From NCBI GenBank assembly GCA_963575745.1, contig CAUYUJ010015687.1:184372-248371 (forward strand): a stretch of 64,000 bases of DNA, written 5' to 3'. Below are positions 10,150 through 20,972 of the stretch, one piece after another. The translations under genes were made by a program, and so were the position numbers. How positions within the stretch are numbered: position 1 is the stretch's first letter; each line of letters starts with the position of its first letter. Below the pieces are notes generated by a model. The model had not been told where the DNA came from and ran no database searches. It worked only from the letters and a program-made list of their open reading frames with translations. The stretch is from Prorocentrum cordatum (lineage: Eukaryota > Sar > Dinophyceae > Prorocentrales > Prorocentraceae).

Positions 10150-11046
10150 ACCTCGTAGAGCTCTTCGGCATCGATGAGCTAGAGGAATTCCGGCGCGGGG
10201 TGGAGCTAGTTGGCCGACCCGACCAAAAGAGACAATGTGATAACCTTGGGTCGGTTTTGCTTTGATTTGAAAGATATTTGACAATTCATTTTGAGAACCG
10301 GTATTTTTCTCACGTGTAGTGGGTTATGCCGCGTCTGCCAGTTAAATTCTCAGGTCCGTAGCTGCAATATTACTATCAAAAGACTTGCTGGAACCAACTG
10401 CGTTCCGAGTCATCTTGACACGCGTTCACGGTTTTCTGTACTTAACTCGAGATTTCGAGAGCTACAGAGCTGATGCTTACAGAAACCGATTCAGAATGAT
10501 CAGGCGCGTTCGCCTGTTGCATCCAGAGGCCTGAACTCGGTCTGCTACTCGAGCTAGGTCCGTAAAAGTCATCTTCACCAGTGATGCCGGTTTTCTGTAC
10601 TCAACTCAAGATTCAGAGGAGCTACAGAGCTGCTACGCGCATAAACTGATTCAGTATCGCCAGGCGCTTGCGTCTGTTGCATGGAGAGGCCTGAACTCGT
10701 TCTGCTAGTCGAGCTAGGTCCACAACGCTATTCGTATTTCTCAAGATTCTCTTTAGAGGCGCTGTCGGTATTCTGCACTTAACTCTAGCTGTAGCACAGC
10801 TACAGAGGTGGTACGCACAGAAACCGGTACATAATCATCAAGGGCGTTTGGCTGAAGCATCTAGAGCTCTGAACAGAGTCTGCTTCTCGAGCTAAGTCCG
10901 CAAAACTATTTGTATGCGATCGATTTTTTTGAGTTTTTTGGCTCTCGCTTAAGCTTGCTTCACGTGTTCCGAGGAGCTGGGCAAGGAAAGAGCTCTACGA
11001 GGTCCCCGGCGGTAGCCAGGTTGACGGTTTACCGCCGGCGCCCAGT
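10150..11046 (+). repeat. Complete type C element with both arms and hairpin
   Basis: 5' arm CCTCGTAGAGCTC at 10151-10163, preceded by TA; then CTTCGGCATCGATGAGC and GGCGCGGGGTGGAGCTAG, a body with three or four ~170-bp monomers, and the 3' arm GAGCTCTACGAGG at 10990-11002. The palindrome with loop CCAGGTTGACGGT and CAGT (11043-11046) follow. At ~897 bp it is the best full-length example of type C. Confidence 0.85.
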
Positions 11047-11250
11047 TGCTGGAAGCTTACGAGTAACTTGTAGAGCTTCCCTAAGCTAGTTGCTGGAAGC
11101 TTAAGAGTACCTCATAGAGCTTTTCGGCATCAATGAGCTAGAGGAATTCGGGCGCGGGGTGCAGCTAGTTGGCCGACCCGGCCCCGACGGACAATGTGCG
11201 AACTTTGGGTCGGTTGGGCAAACTTTGTGAGAGATTTGAACATTTATACC
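11047..11250 (+). repeat. Nested 5' ends of type A and type C units
   Basis: Short 5' segments without bodies follow each other: an A-type arm variant ACTTGTAGAGCTTCC (~11067), then a C-type arm variant CCTCATAGAGC (~11114) with its GAGCTAGAGGAATT sequel and about 130 bp of body. No hairpin is present. This looks like repeated insertion or template switching at the 5' region of existing units. Confidence 0.6.
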
Positions 11251-11984
11251 TCGTAGAGCTCTTCGCCAAGATGGGCTAAGAGGAATTCGGGCGCAGGGTA
11301 CAGCTAGTTGGCAGACCCGACGTTAAGAGACAATGTGACGACTTGGGGTCGGTTTTTCGATCTTTGTGCAAAATTCGAAAGTTCGTTTGAAGAACTGGTA
11401 TTTTTCCCACGTGTAGTGGGTTATGCCGCGTCTGCCAGTAAAATTCTCAGGTCCGTATATGGAATATTACCATCAAAACACTTGAGGGAACCGACTGTGC
11501 TCCGAGTCATCCTGACACGCGTTGACGGTTTTCGGTACTTAACTCGAGATTTAGGATAGCTACAGAGCTCATACTTAGAAACCTATCGGGAATAATCAGA
11601 TGCGTTCGTGCGTTGCATCCAGAGGTCTGAACTCGGTCTTATACTCGAGCTAGGTTCGCAAAACTATTTGTATCTATCAAGTCATTTGACAAGTCCTCTC
11701 GGTTTCCTGTACTTAAGATTTAGAAGAGCTACAGAGCTGGTGCGCATATAAACCGATCCAGTATCACCTGACGCGTTCTTTTCTCGTATCGAGAGGTCTG
11801 AACTCGGTCTGGTACTCGAGCTAGGTCCACGAAGCCCAGATGCAAAATGAAAAAAATATTTTTCGAGCTTTTTTCTTCCCGATTGAGAAAGCTTTGTTCG
11901 TGTGCTCCGAGCAGCGCCGCACGAGAACAGAGCTCTACGAGGCTCCCGGCGGTTACCTGGTTGACGGTTTACCGCCGGACCCCA
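11251..11984 (+). repeat. Type C element with hairpin, degenerate terminal CAGT
   Basis: TA plus the 5' arm CCTCGTAGAGCTC (11253-11265), body with two or three monomers, 3' arm GAGCTCTACGAGG (11930-11942), palindrome with loop TACCTGGTTGACGGT. The terminal tetranucleotide is CATT instead of CAGT (~11982). Confidence 0.75.
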
Positions 11985-13168
11985 TTGGTCGGCCAGAAAG
12001 GACAAAGTATCTAGAGCTTCCCTTAGCTAGTTGCTGGAAGCTTAAGAGTAATAGCTCGTAGAGCTTCTCTTAGCAAGTTATTGCTGGAAGCTTAAGAGTA
12101 ATTCCGGGGCGCTGGAGAGCTAGTAACTCGTAGAGCTTCCCTTAGCAAGTTATTGCTGGAAGCTTAAGAGTAATTCCCGGGCGCTGGAGAGCCAGTTGGC
12201 AAGAAAAATCTCGACGGACCTTTTGCTGACTTTAGGTCGGTTGAAAAATTTGTTCTCGAAATTCAACAATTCGTTAGAGCTCTAGTACTTTTTTCCGTGA
12301 TATTCGATCTTATTCCCGCTCGCCATCTTGATCTCAGCTCGATCGGGTACCTTTTACTGCCAAAAAGCACTCCGGCCGGATCGGCCGTTTGAAGACATCT
12401 TGATTCGTGTTGTCGGTATTTTGTACAAAACTCGAGCTCTGGACTTAACTCGAGCTTTAGGACAGCTACAGGGCTGATACTTGCAGAAAAGGATTCAGAA
12501 TGATCAGTCGTTTGTCTGTTGGATCCAGAGCTCTGAACTCGGTCTGCTGCCCGATCCAGAATCGCGAACCTATTCGCATTGTTCGAGTCATCTTGAGAGG
12601 TGCTTTCGGTTTTATCGACTTAACTCGGGCCTTAGGGGGGCTACCGTGCTGGTGGTGACAGCAATCGATTTCGAGACATCAGGCGCTTCCACCTGTAAAA
12701 TCCAGAGCTCGGAACTCGGTCTGCTGCCCGAACTCGGTCCGCGAAACTGTTCGTATTCTCATCATGAAAGATGCTGTCGGCTCTCTGCACTTAACTGGGG
12801 CTGTAGGGGGCTGCAGAGCGGGCAATCACAGGAATCGATTCGAAGACACCAGACGCGTTCGCCTGTCGCATTTAGAGGTCTGAACTCGGTCTGATACTCG
12901 AGCTAGGTTTACCAAACTGTTCGTATTGTTCGAGTCATCTTGAGAGGTGCTGTCGATTTACGCACGTAACTCGGGCTGTAGAAGAGCTACAGAGCTCGTG
13001 CTGAAGACAATACAGAAGCATCGGGGGCGTTCAGCTGTTGCATCGAGAGTCTCGAGGTCTGAAATCGTTTGGGCTGAAAAACTATTCGTTCTCTGCACTA
13101 TGTTGTCAGGAAGCTCTGCGAGTCCCCCGGAGGTAACAAAGGTTGACGGTTTACCGCCGGCGCCCAGT
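11985..13168 (+). repeat. Tandem type A 5' ends, then type A unit with hairpin
   Basis: Two successive copies of the ~70-bp type A 5' segment (arm at ~12053 and at 12126-12140, each followed by TTGCTGGAAGCTTAAGAGTA) precede a full leader and about three monomers. 3' arm variant at 13109-13123, palindrome with one stem mismatch (CCGGAGGTAA), CAGT 13165-13168. The first boundary falls in GGAGAGCTAG before TA, a junction seen elsewhere in the array. Confidence 0.75.
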
Positions 13169-13881
13169 TGGCAAGAAAATCTCGACGGACCTTTCGGTGA
13201 CTTTTGGTCGGTTGAAAATTTTGTTCTCAAAATTTATTCGTTAGAGCTCTAGTATCTTTTCCCGTGATATTCGATCTTATTCCCGCTCGTCATCTTAATC
13301 TCAGCTCGAGCGGGTATCTTTCACTGCCAAAAAGCACTGCGACGGGATCGGCCGTTTCGAGTCATCTTGATACGGTGACGGTTTTCTAAACATAAGTCGA
13401 GCCATAGAAGAGCTACAGAGCTTGTAAGCGCACCTTATCGATGGAGATTGATCAGATGCGTTCGCCTGTTGCATCTAGAGGTCTGAACTCGGTTTGCTAG
13501 CCGAGCTAGGTCGGCAAACCTATCGTATTATTTGAGTCATCTGACAGGCGCTCTCGGTTTTACTGTTGACAGCTACATAGCGATATATGACAGCTACATA
13601 GCTGATGCTTACAGAAACCCGTTCAGAATCATCAGTCGCGTTTCTCTGTTGAATCCAGAGCTCTAAACTCGGTCTGCTGCCCGATCTAGAATCGCAAAAA
13701 TATATGTATTGTTCGAGTCATCTTGAGAAGTGCTCTCGGTTTTCTGTGCTGAACTCGGGCTGTAGGGGGGCTACAGGGCTGGTAGTCTCAGAAACCACTT
13801 CCCAGACATTATATATTGTCAGGCAGCTCTACGAGTCCCCCGGCGGTAAAGAAGGTTGACGGTTTACCGCCGGCGCCCAGT
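13169..13881 (+). repeat. Type A composite repeat with hairpin
   Basis: Begins at the body sequence TGGCAAGAAAATCTCGACGG, so it is 5'-truncated. Leader, two or three monomers, tail ATTATATATTGTCA, arm variant GGCAGCTCTACGAGT, palindrome, and CAGT at 13878-13881. Confidence 0.75.
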
Positions 13882-15043
13882 TCCGGCGCGCTGGAGGGCT
13901 AGTTGGCAAGAAACATCTCGACAGACCTTTTGCTGACTTTGGGTCGGTTGAAAATTTTGTTCTCGAAATTCAACAATTCGTTTGAGCTCTAGTATCTTTT
14001 TCCACCATATTCGATCTTATTCCCGCTCCCCATCTTAATCTCAGCTCGATTGGGTAAATATTTCTGCAAAAAAAGCATCGCGGCAGGATCGGCTGTTTCG
14101 AGTCATCTACGCGTTGTCGGTATTTTCTACTTAATTCGAGCTGTAGGGCAGCTACAGAGCTCGTTGTCACAGAAATCGATTGCGAATCATCTGGCGCGTT
14201 TCTCTGTTCCATCCAGAGGTATGAACTCGGTCTGCTGCCCGAGCTAGTTGCGCGAAACTATTCGTGTTGTTGGAGTCATCTTGAGAGGTGCTGACAGTTT
14301 TCTTCACTTAACTCCGGCTGTAGGGGGGCTACAGCTCGTACTCACAGGAATCGATCGGGAGACATCAGGCGCGTCCGCCCGCCGAATCCAGAGCTCGGAA
14401 CTCGGAGTGCTGCCCGAGCTACGTTCGCAAAACTATTCGTATTCGTCGAGTCATCTTGAGAGGTGCTGTCCGTTTTCTGCACTTAACTCGAGCTCTAAGG
14501 GAGCTGCAGGGCTGGTAATCACTGGGATCGATTCGAAGACATCAGTCGCGTCCACCTGTCGCATTCAGAGCCCTGAACTCGGCCTGCTGCCCGAGCTAGG
14601 TCCGCGACACTATTCGTATTGTTCGAGTCATTTTCAGAGGTGCAGTGTGTTTTCTGCACTTAACTCAGGCTGTAAGGGGGCTGCAGGGCTGGTAATCACA
14701 GGAATCGATTCGGAACATCAGGCGCGTCCGGCTGTTGCATTCAGATGTCTGAACTCGGTCTGATACTCGAGCTAGATTCGCGAAACTATTTGTATTGTTC
14801 GAGTGATCTTGAGAGGTGCTGTCGATTTTCGCACGTAACTCGGGCTGTAGCAGAGCTACGGAGCTCGTGCGCACAGAAAACGATAGCATGAGGGGCGTTT
14901 GGCTGTTGCATCGAGAGTTCTGAAATCGTATAGGATGAAAAACTATTCGTTCTCTGCAATTTTTTCGACATTATATATGCTCAGGAAGCTCTACGAGTCC
15001 CCCGGCGGTAAGGAAGGTTGACCGTTTACCGCCGGCGCCCAGT
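13882..15043 (+). repeat. Type A composite repeat with hairpin
   Basis: Begins at TCCGGCGCGCTGGAGGGCTAG, a longer 5' portion than its neighbour. About five monomers between 14095 and 14930. Palindrome with loop GGAAGGTTGACCGT and CAGT 15040-15043. Apparent open frames of up to 171 codons are read-through of monomers and not genes. Confidence 0.78.
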
Positions 15044-16219
15044 TATTGCTTGAAGCTTAAGAGTAATTCCGGGGCGCAGGAGAGCTAGTTGGCAAGAAAA
15101 ATCTCGACGGACATTCTGATCACTTTTGGTCGGTTGGAAATTTTGTTCTCGGAATTGAATAATTCGTTAGAGCTTTAGTATTTTTTCCATGATATTCGAT
15201 CTTGTTTCCGCTCGTCATCTTGATCTCAGCTCGATCGGTACTTTTTACTTCCGAAAAGCGTCCAGGCGGGATCGGCCGTTTCGAGTCATCTTGATACGCG
15301 CTGTCGATATATTGGACTTAACTCGAGATACAGGACAGCTACGGAGCTGGTAAGCACACCTTATCGATTCAGAATGATCAGGCGCGTTCGTCTGTTGCGT
15401 CCAGAGGTCTGAACTCGGTCTGCTAGCCGAGCTAGGTCCGCAAACCTATTCGTATTATTCGAGTCATCTTGACAGGCGCGCTCGGTTTTCTGTAGTTAAC
15501 TCGAGCTATATGATTGTACTTACCCAAACCGATTCAGAGTTATCAGTCGCGTTTGTATGAAGAATCCAGAGCTCTGAACTCGTCTGCTGCCCGCTCTAGA
15601 ATCGCGCAACTATTCGTATTGTTCGAGCCCTCTTGAGAAGTGCTGTCGGTTTTCTGTACTTAACTCGGGTTGTGGGGGGCTACAGTGCTGGTAGTCACAG
15701 GAATCGATTTTGAGAATCAGGCGCGTCCGCCTGTCGAATCCAGTGCTCGGAACTCGGCCTGCTGCCCGAACGAGGTCCGCGAAACTATTCGTATTGTTCG
15801 AGTCATCCTGAGGTGCTGTCGGTTTTCTGAACTTAGCTGGGGCTTTAGCCGGGCTGCAGAGCTGGTGATCACAGGAATCGATTCAGAGACATCAGACGCG
15901 TCCGCCTGTCGCATTGAGGGGCCTGAGCTTGGTCTGATACTCGAGCTAGGTTTGCCAAACTATTCGTATTGTTCGAGTCATCTTCAGCGTTGCTGTCGAT
16001 TTACGCACGTAACTCGGGCTGTAGAGGAGCTACAGAGCTCGTACAGAATACAATCCAGAAGCATCGGGGGCGTTCGGCTGTTGCATTGGGAGGTCTGAGA
16101 TCGCTTGGGCTGAAAAACTATCCATTCTCTGGAATTTTTTTCGACATTATATATTGTCAGGAAGCTCTACAAGTCCCCCGGCGGTAAGAAAGGTTGACGG
16201 TTTACCGCCGGCGCCCAGT
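15044..16219 (+). repeat. Type A composite repeat with hairpin
   Basis: Begins at TATTGCTTGAAGCTTAAGAG, within the 5' segment and only ~25 bp after the arm position. Leader, about five monomers, arm variant GGAAGCTCTACAAGT, palindrome, CAGT 16216-16219. Confidence 0.78.
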
Positions 16220-16413
16220 TCCCGGAGAGCTCGCTGAGAGCTAGAGGGTTTAAGATTAGAAGCCGGACGGTGGTTGTGCCCGCCAGGAGCTCCTCCACGG
16301 CGGTCCACGTTCCCCGCGGCGCCTCGCCCGGCCCGGCAACGTGTAGCTCGTTGGACGGTTTACCGCCGGTTCCCGGCGGAAACCTGGTTGACGGTTTACC
16401 GCCGGTTCCCAGT
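16220..16413 (+). repeat. Type D fragment with duplicated right half-hairpin
   Basis: Type D segment (TTTAAGATTAGAAGCCGGAC...) ending in two consecutive hairpin modules: first only the right half (TTGGACGGTTTACCGCCGG, 16351-16369), then a complete one with loop ACCTGGTTGACGGT ending in CAGT 16410-16413. The duplicated half-module suggests recombination within the palindrome. Confidence 0.65.
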
Positions 16414-16773
16414 TCCGGCAACGGGGTGGAGCTAGTTGGTCGACCCGACCAGAAAGGACAAAGTGATGACTTTGGGTCGGTTTTGCTCAGATTTGAAAGA
16501 TATTTGACAATTCATTTTGAAAAATGAGATTTTTCGCACCTGTAAACGATCATGAGGGCTTCTCTGTCTTAATATGAGCTCTGTAGGCGCATATTCACTA
16601 TCAAAACACTTGGAGGAACCAACTTCTTGTCGACATCAAAAACATCAATGTTGTTTTTTTCGAGAAATGCCTCCAGAAGCTTTCTCTCTCGACTCTGAGC
16701 ACTCTCACGCGTGAAAGGAGCTCTACGAGGTTCCGGGCGGTGACCAGGTTGACGGTTCACCGCCGGCGCCAGT
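16414..16773 (+). repeat. Type B composite repeat with hairpin
   Basis: Begins at TCCGGCAACGGGGTGGAGCTAG; full type B body (TTGGTCGACCCGACCAGAAAGG..., ATGAGCTCTGTAGGCGCA, AACACTTGGAGGAACC). Arm GAGCTCTACGAGG near 16719, palindrome variant GGCGGTGA / TTCACCGCC, CAGT 16770-16773. Confidence 0.78.
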
Positions 16774-17295
16774 CCGGGGGAGCTTCCGGCAAGCCTCCGC
16801 GCGTGCCTGCACGTGTGCAGGCACGCATGGAAGCGATTCTGGCAGCGCTTCAGCAGCGCTGCAGGGCAGCCCCCCGAGCGCCAGAAAGGCTTTACGAAGG
16901 CGTTTGAGGCTCGCCAGGGAAGCTTTCTGGTGTTTGTGCCCTTTGCTCTCCGGGTTTTCGACGCTACCAATGATAACTTTTGGGTGGTTTTGCGAAACCT
17001 CCAAGGGCATTTGACAATTCATGTTTAGAAAGCAGATTTTTCGCACCTGTAGTGGGTTATGGCGCGTCTGCCAGTGAAATTATCAGGCGCGTAGGTGCAG
17101 TATTATTATTGAAACACTTGGGGGAACCGACGTTGGATAAAAACAAAAAGACGTTTTTTTTTTTTTTTTTGTTTGTTCTTTTTCGTTTCTCGCACCAGAA
17201 GCTTCTCCATGTGTTCCGAGAAGCGCTCTGTGAGAAAAGAGCCCTACGAGGGTCCCGGCGGAAACCAGGTTGACGGTTTACCGCCGGTTCCCAGT
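16774..17295 (+). repeat. Type D / type C chimeric unit with hairpin
   Basis: The D segment carries the palindrome GCGTGCCTGCACGTGTGCAGGCACGC, here interrupted only by its central loop, and the D end GACGCTACCAA at ~16950. It continues into a type C body with a short T tract (~17154-17170). Arm variant GAGCCCTACGAGG, palindrome CCCGGCGGAAACC / GGTTTACCGCC, CAGT 17292-17295. Confidence 0.65.
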
Positions 17296-18567
17296 TTACC
17301 TCGTAGAGCTCTTCGGCATCGATGAGCGGCGCGGGGTGGAGCTAGTAACTCGTAGAGCTTCCCCTAGATAGTTGCTGGAAGCCTAAGAATCATTCCGGCG
17401 CGCTGGAGAGCTAGTTGATAAGAAAATTCTCGACGGACCTTTTGCTGACTTTTGGTCAGTTGAAAATTTTGTTCTCGAAATTCAAAAATTCGTTTGAGCT
17501 CTAGTATTTTTTCTGACCTTATTCGATCTTTTTCCCGGTCGCCGTCTTAATCTCAGCTCGATCGGGTAAATATTTCTGCAAAAAAGCGTCGCGGCGGCCT
17601 CGGCTGTTTCGAGTCATCTTGATACGCGTTGTCGGTATTTTGTACTTAACTCGAGCTGTAGGGCAGCAACGGAGCTCATTTTCACAGAAATCGATTGCGA
17701 ATCATCAGGCGCGTTCGTCTGTCCCATCTAGAGGTCTGAACTCGGTCTGCTGCCTGAGCTAGGTTTGCGAAGCTATTCGTATTGTTCGAGTCATCTTGAG
17801 AGGTGCTGTCAGTTTTCTGCACTTAACTCGGTCTGTAGGGGGGGCCACAGGGCTCGTACTCGCAGGAATCGATTCGGAGACATCAGGCGCGTCCGCCTGC
17901 CGAATACAGAGCTCAGAACTCGGTGTGCTGCCCGAGCTAGCTCCGCAAAACTATTTGTATTCTTCGATTCATCTTGAGAGATGCTGTCCGTTTTCTGCAC
18001 TTAACTCGAGCTGTAAGGGGGCTGCAGGGCTGGTAATCATTGGAATCGATTCGGAGACATCAATCGCGTCCGCCTGTCGCATTCAGAGCTCTGAACGCGT
18101 CTGCTGCCCGAGCTAGGTCCGCGACACTATTCGTATTGTTCGAGTCATTTTCAGAGGTGCAGTGTGTTTTCTGCACTTAACTCGGGCAGTAAGGGGGCTG
18201 CAGGGCTGGTAATCACAGAAATCGATTCGGAGACATCAGGCGCGTCCGCCTGTTGCATTCAGAGGTCTGAACTCGGTCTGATACTCGAGCTAGATTCGCG
18301 AAACTATTTGTATAGTTCGAGTGATCTTGAGAGGTGCTATCGATTTTCGCACGTAACTCGGGCTATAGGAGAGCTACGGAGCTCGTGCGCACAGAAAACG
18401 ATCCAGAAGCATGAGGGGCGTTCGGCTGTTGCATCGAGAGGTCTGAAATCGTTTAGGCTGAAAAACTATTCGTTCTCTGCAATTTTTTTCGACATTATAT
18501 ATGGATAGGAAGCTCTACGAGTCCCCCGGCGGTAAGAAAGGTTGACTGTTTACCGCCGGCGCCCAGT
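17296..18567 (+). repeat. Type C 5' stub followed by complete type A element
   Basis: A 50-bp type C 5' end (arm CCTCGTAGAGCTC at ~17300) is cut at GGAGCTAG by a complete type A element: TA, arm ACTCGTAGAGCTTCC (17348-17362), leader, about five monomers, 3' arm, palindrome, CAGT 18564-18567. It is a clear case of one unit inserted into the GGAGCTAG site of another. Confidence 0.78.
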
Positions 18568-19229
18568 TGGACCACCGGGCCAGAAAGGACAAAGTGTTAA
18601 CTTTGGGGTGATTTTGCAAATATTTGAAAGATATTTGACCATTTATTTTGAGAGAGCAGATTTTTCGCACCTGTAAACGATTCTGAGGGCTTCTCTGTCT
18701 TAATATGAGCTCTGTAGGCGCACATTTACTATCAAAACACTTGGGGGAACCAACTTCATCTCGACATGAAAAAGTCAATTTTGCCTTCTTCGAGAAATGC
18801 CCTCCAGGAGCTGTCTCTTTCGACTCTGAGCACTCTCACGCGTGGAAGGAGCTCTACGAGGTTCCCGGCGGTGACCAGCTTGACGCTTCACCGCCGGCGC
18901 CAGTTGGACGCTACCAAGTGGTGACTTTGGGTCAGTTTTGCAAAGATTTGGAAGATATTTGACAATTCATTTTGAGAAACCAGATTTTTCCCACCTGTAA
19001 ACGACTATGAGGGCCTCTGCGTCTTCATATGAGCTCTGTAGGCGCACATTTACTATCAAAACACTTGGGGGAACCAACTTCATGTCGACATGACAAAAAA
19101 TGAATGTTTAATTTTTCGAGAAATGCTTCCAGAAGCTCTCTCGTCCGACTCTGAGCTCTCTCACGCGTGGAAAGGGCTCTGCGAGGTTCCCGGCGGTGGC
19201 CAGGTTGACGGTTCACCGCTGGCGCCAGT
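18568..19229 (+). repeat. Two type B units with hairpins
   Basis: Unit 18568-18904 begins TGGACCACCGGGCCAGAAAGG; arm near 18849, palindrome GGCGGTGA / TTCACCGCC, CAGT 18901-18904. Unit 18905-19229 begins with a type D end (TGGACGCTACCAAGTGG) joined to type B body; arm variant GGGCTCTGCGAGG, palindrome with a stem mismatch, CAGT 19226-19229. Confidence 0.75.
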
Positions 19230-19438
19230 TGGCCGACCCGACCAAAAGAGACAATGTGACAACTTTGGGTCGGTTTTGCGAATATTTGAAATATATTTGA
19301 CAATTCATCTCGAGAACGGGTATTTATCCCACGTATAGTGGGTTATGCCGCGTTTGCCAGTGAAATTCTCAGGTCTGTAGGTGCAATATTACTATCAAAA
19401 GACTTGCTGGAACCGACTTTGTATGAAACCAAAAAATC

Positions 19439-19521
<83 letters not shown>

Positions 19522-19641
19522 AATTTTTCTGCTCTCGCTTCAGAAGCTTCCTTCATGTGTTCCGAGGAGCGCTGTGCAACAAAAGAGCTCTACGAGGTGC
19601 CCAGCGGTAGTCTGGTTGACGGCTTACCGCCGGTTCCCAGT
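19230..19641 (+). repeat. Type C unit containing an 81-nt poly(T) tract
   Basis: Begins TGGCCGACCCGACCAAAAGAG. Sister copies have only a short T run at the homologous position (compare 20117-20140), so the T tract at 19440-19520 is an expansion inside this copy rather than a poly(A) tail of an insertion. Arm GAGCTCTACGAGG, palindrome with mismatch, CAGT 19638-19641. Confidence 0.8.
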
Positions 19642-20253
19642 CGATAAGCTAGAGGAATACCTCGTAGAGCTAGAGGAATTCCGGCGCGGGGTAGAGCTAG
19701 TACCGCGTAGAGCTCTTCGACATCGATGAGCTAGAGGAATTCCGGCGCAGGGTGGAGCTAGTAACTCGTAGAGCTTCCCTTAGCAAGTTGTTGCTGGAAG
19801 CTTAAGAGTAATGCCTCGTAGAGCTCTTCGGCATCGATGAGCTAGAGGAATACCTCGTAGAGCTCTTCGGCATCGATGAGCTAGAGGAATTCCGGCGCGG
19901 GGTGGAGCTAGTTGGCCGACCCGACCAAAAGAGACAATATGACAACTTTGGGTCGGTTTTGCGAATATTTGAAAGATATTTGACAATTCATTTCGAGAAC
20001 GGGTATTTTTCCCACGTGTAGTGGGTTATGCCGCGTTTGCCAGTGATATTCTCAGGTCTGTAGGTGCAATTTTATTATCAAAAGACTTGCTGGAACCGAC
20101 TTTGTATGAAAACCAAAAAATCGTGATTTTTCGAATTTGTCTGCTCTCGCTTCAGAAGCTTCCTTCATGTGTTCCGAGGAGCGCTGTGCAACAAAAGAGC
20201 TCTACGAGGTGCCCGGCGGTAGCCTGATTGACGGTTTACCGCCGGTTCCCAGT
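19642..20253 (+). repeat. Chain of nested type C and A 5' ends, then type C unit
   Basis: Five or six arm copies follow within 270 bp (near 19661, 19693, 19768, 19815 and 19853), each with the GAGCTAGAGGAATTCCGGCGCG or TTGCTGGAAGCTTAAGAGTA sequel cut short. A type C body then runs to its arm, palindrome and CAGT 20250-20253. It is the densest example of units entering the 5' region of earlier units. Confidence 0.72.
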
Positions 20254-20972
20254 TCCGGCGCGGGCTGGAGCTAGTTGGTCGATCCGGCCTTGAGACAAAG
20301 TGGTGACTTTGGGTCGGTTTTGCTGTGATTTGAGAGATATTTGACAATTCATTTTGAAAAACCAGATTTTTCCCACCTGTAGTGGGTCAGTCTGCGTCTG
20401 CCAGTAAAATTTTCAGGTCCGTAGCTGCAGTATTACTATCAAAACACTTGGGGGAACCGACGTTGTATAAAAAACAGAAAAACGTGATTTTCGAGTTTCT
20501 CAGGTTTTGCTCTAGACGCTTTCTTCATGCTTAACGAGAAGCGCCGTGTGAGAAAAGAGCTCTACGAGGGCCCCGGCGGAAACCTGGTTGACGGTTACCG
20601 CCGGTTCCCAGTTCCGGCGCGGGGTGGAGCTAGTTGGTCGACCCGGCCAGAAAGGACAAAGTGGTGACTTCGGGTCGGCTTTGCTAAGATTTGAAAGATA
20701 TTTGACAATTCATTTTGAGATAGCAGATTTTTCGCACCTGTAAACGACTATGAGGGCCTCTGCGTCTTAATATGAGCTCTGTAGGCGCACATTTACAATC
20801 AAAAGACTTGGGGGAACCAACTCCATGTCGACATGAAAAAAAATGAATGTTCAATTTTTCGAGAAATGCCTCCAGAAGCTCTCTCTTGCGACTCTGAGCT
20901 CTCTCGCGCGTGAAAAGAGCTCTACGAGGTTCCGGGCGGTGACCAGGTTGACGGTTCACCGCCGGCGTGAGT
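20254..20972 (+). repeat. Type C unit then type B unit, each with hairpin
   Basis: 20254-20612: type C, palindrome with one stem base lost (ACGGTTACCGCC), CAGT 20609-20612. 20613-20972: type B with arm GAGCTCTACGAGG and palindrome GGGCGGTGA / TTCACCGCC, ending in GAGT rather than CAGT. Confidence 0.75.

Noticed and set aside
7840-10177. Open frames of 60-127 codons on both strands in every 351-bp repeat
   Set aside because: They overlap each other on both strands, recur only because the repeat recurs, begin mostly at non-ATG codons and contain no domain.
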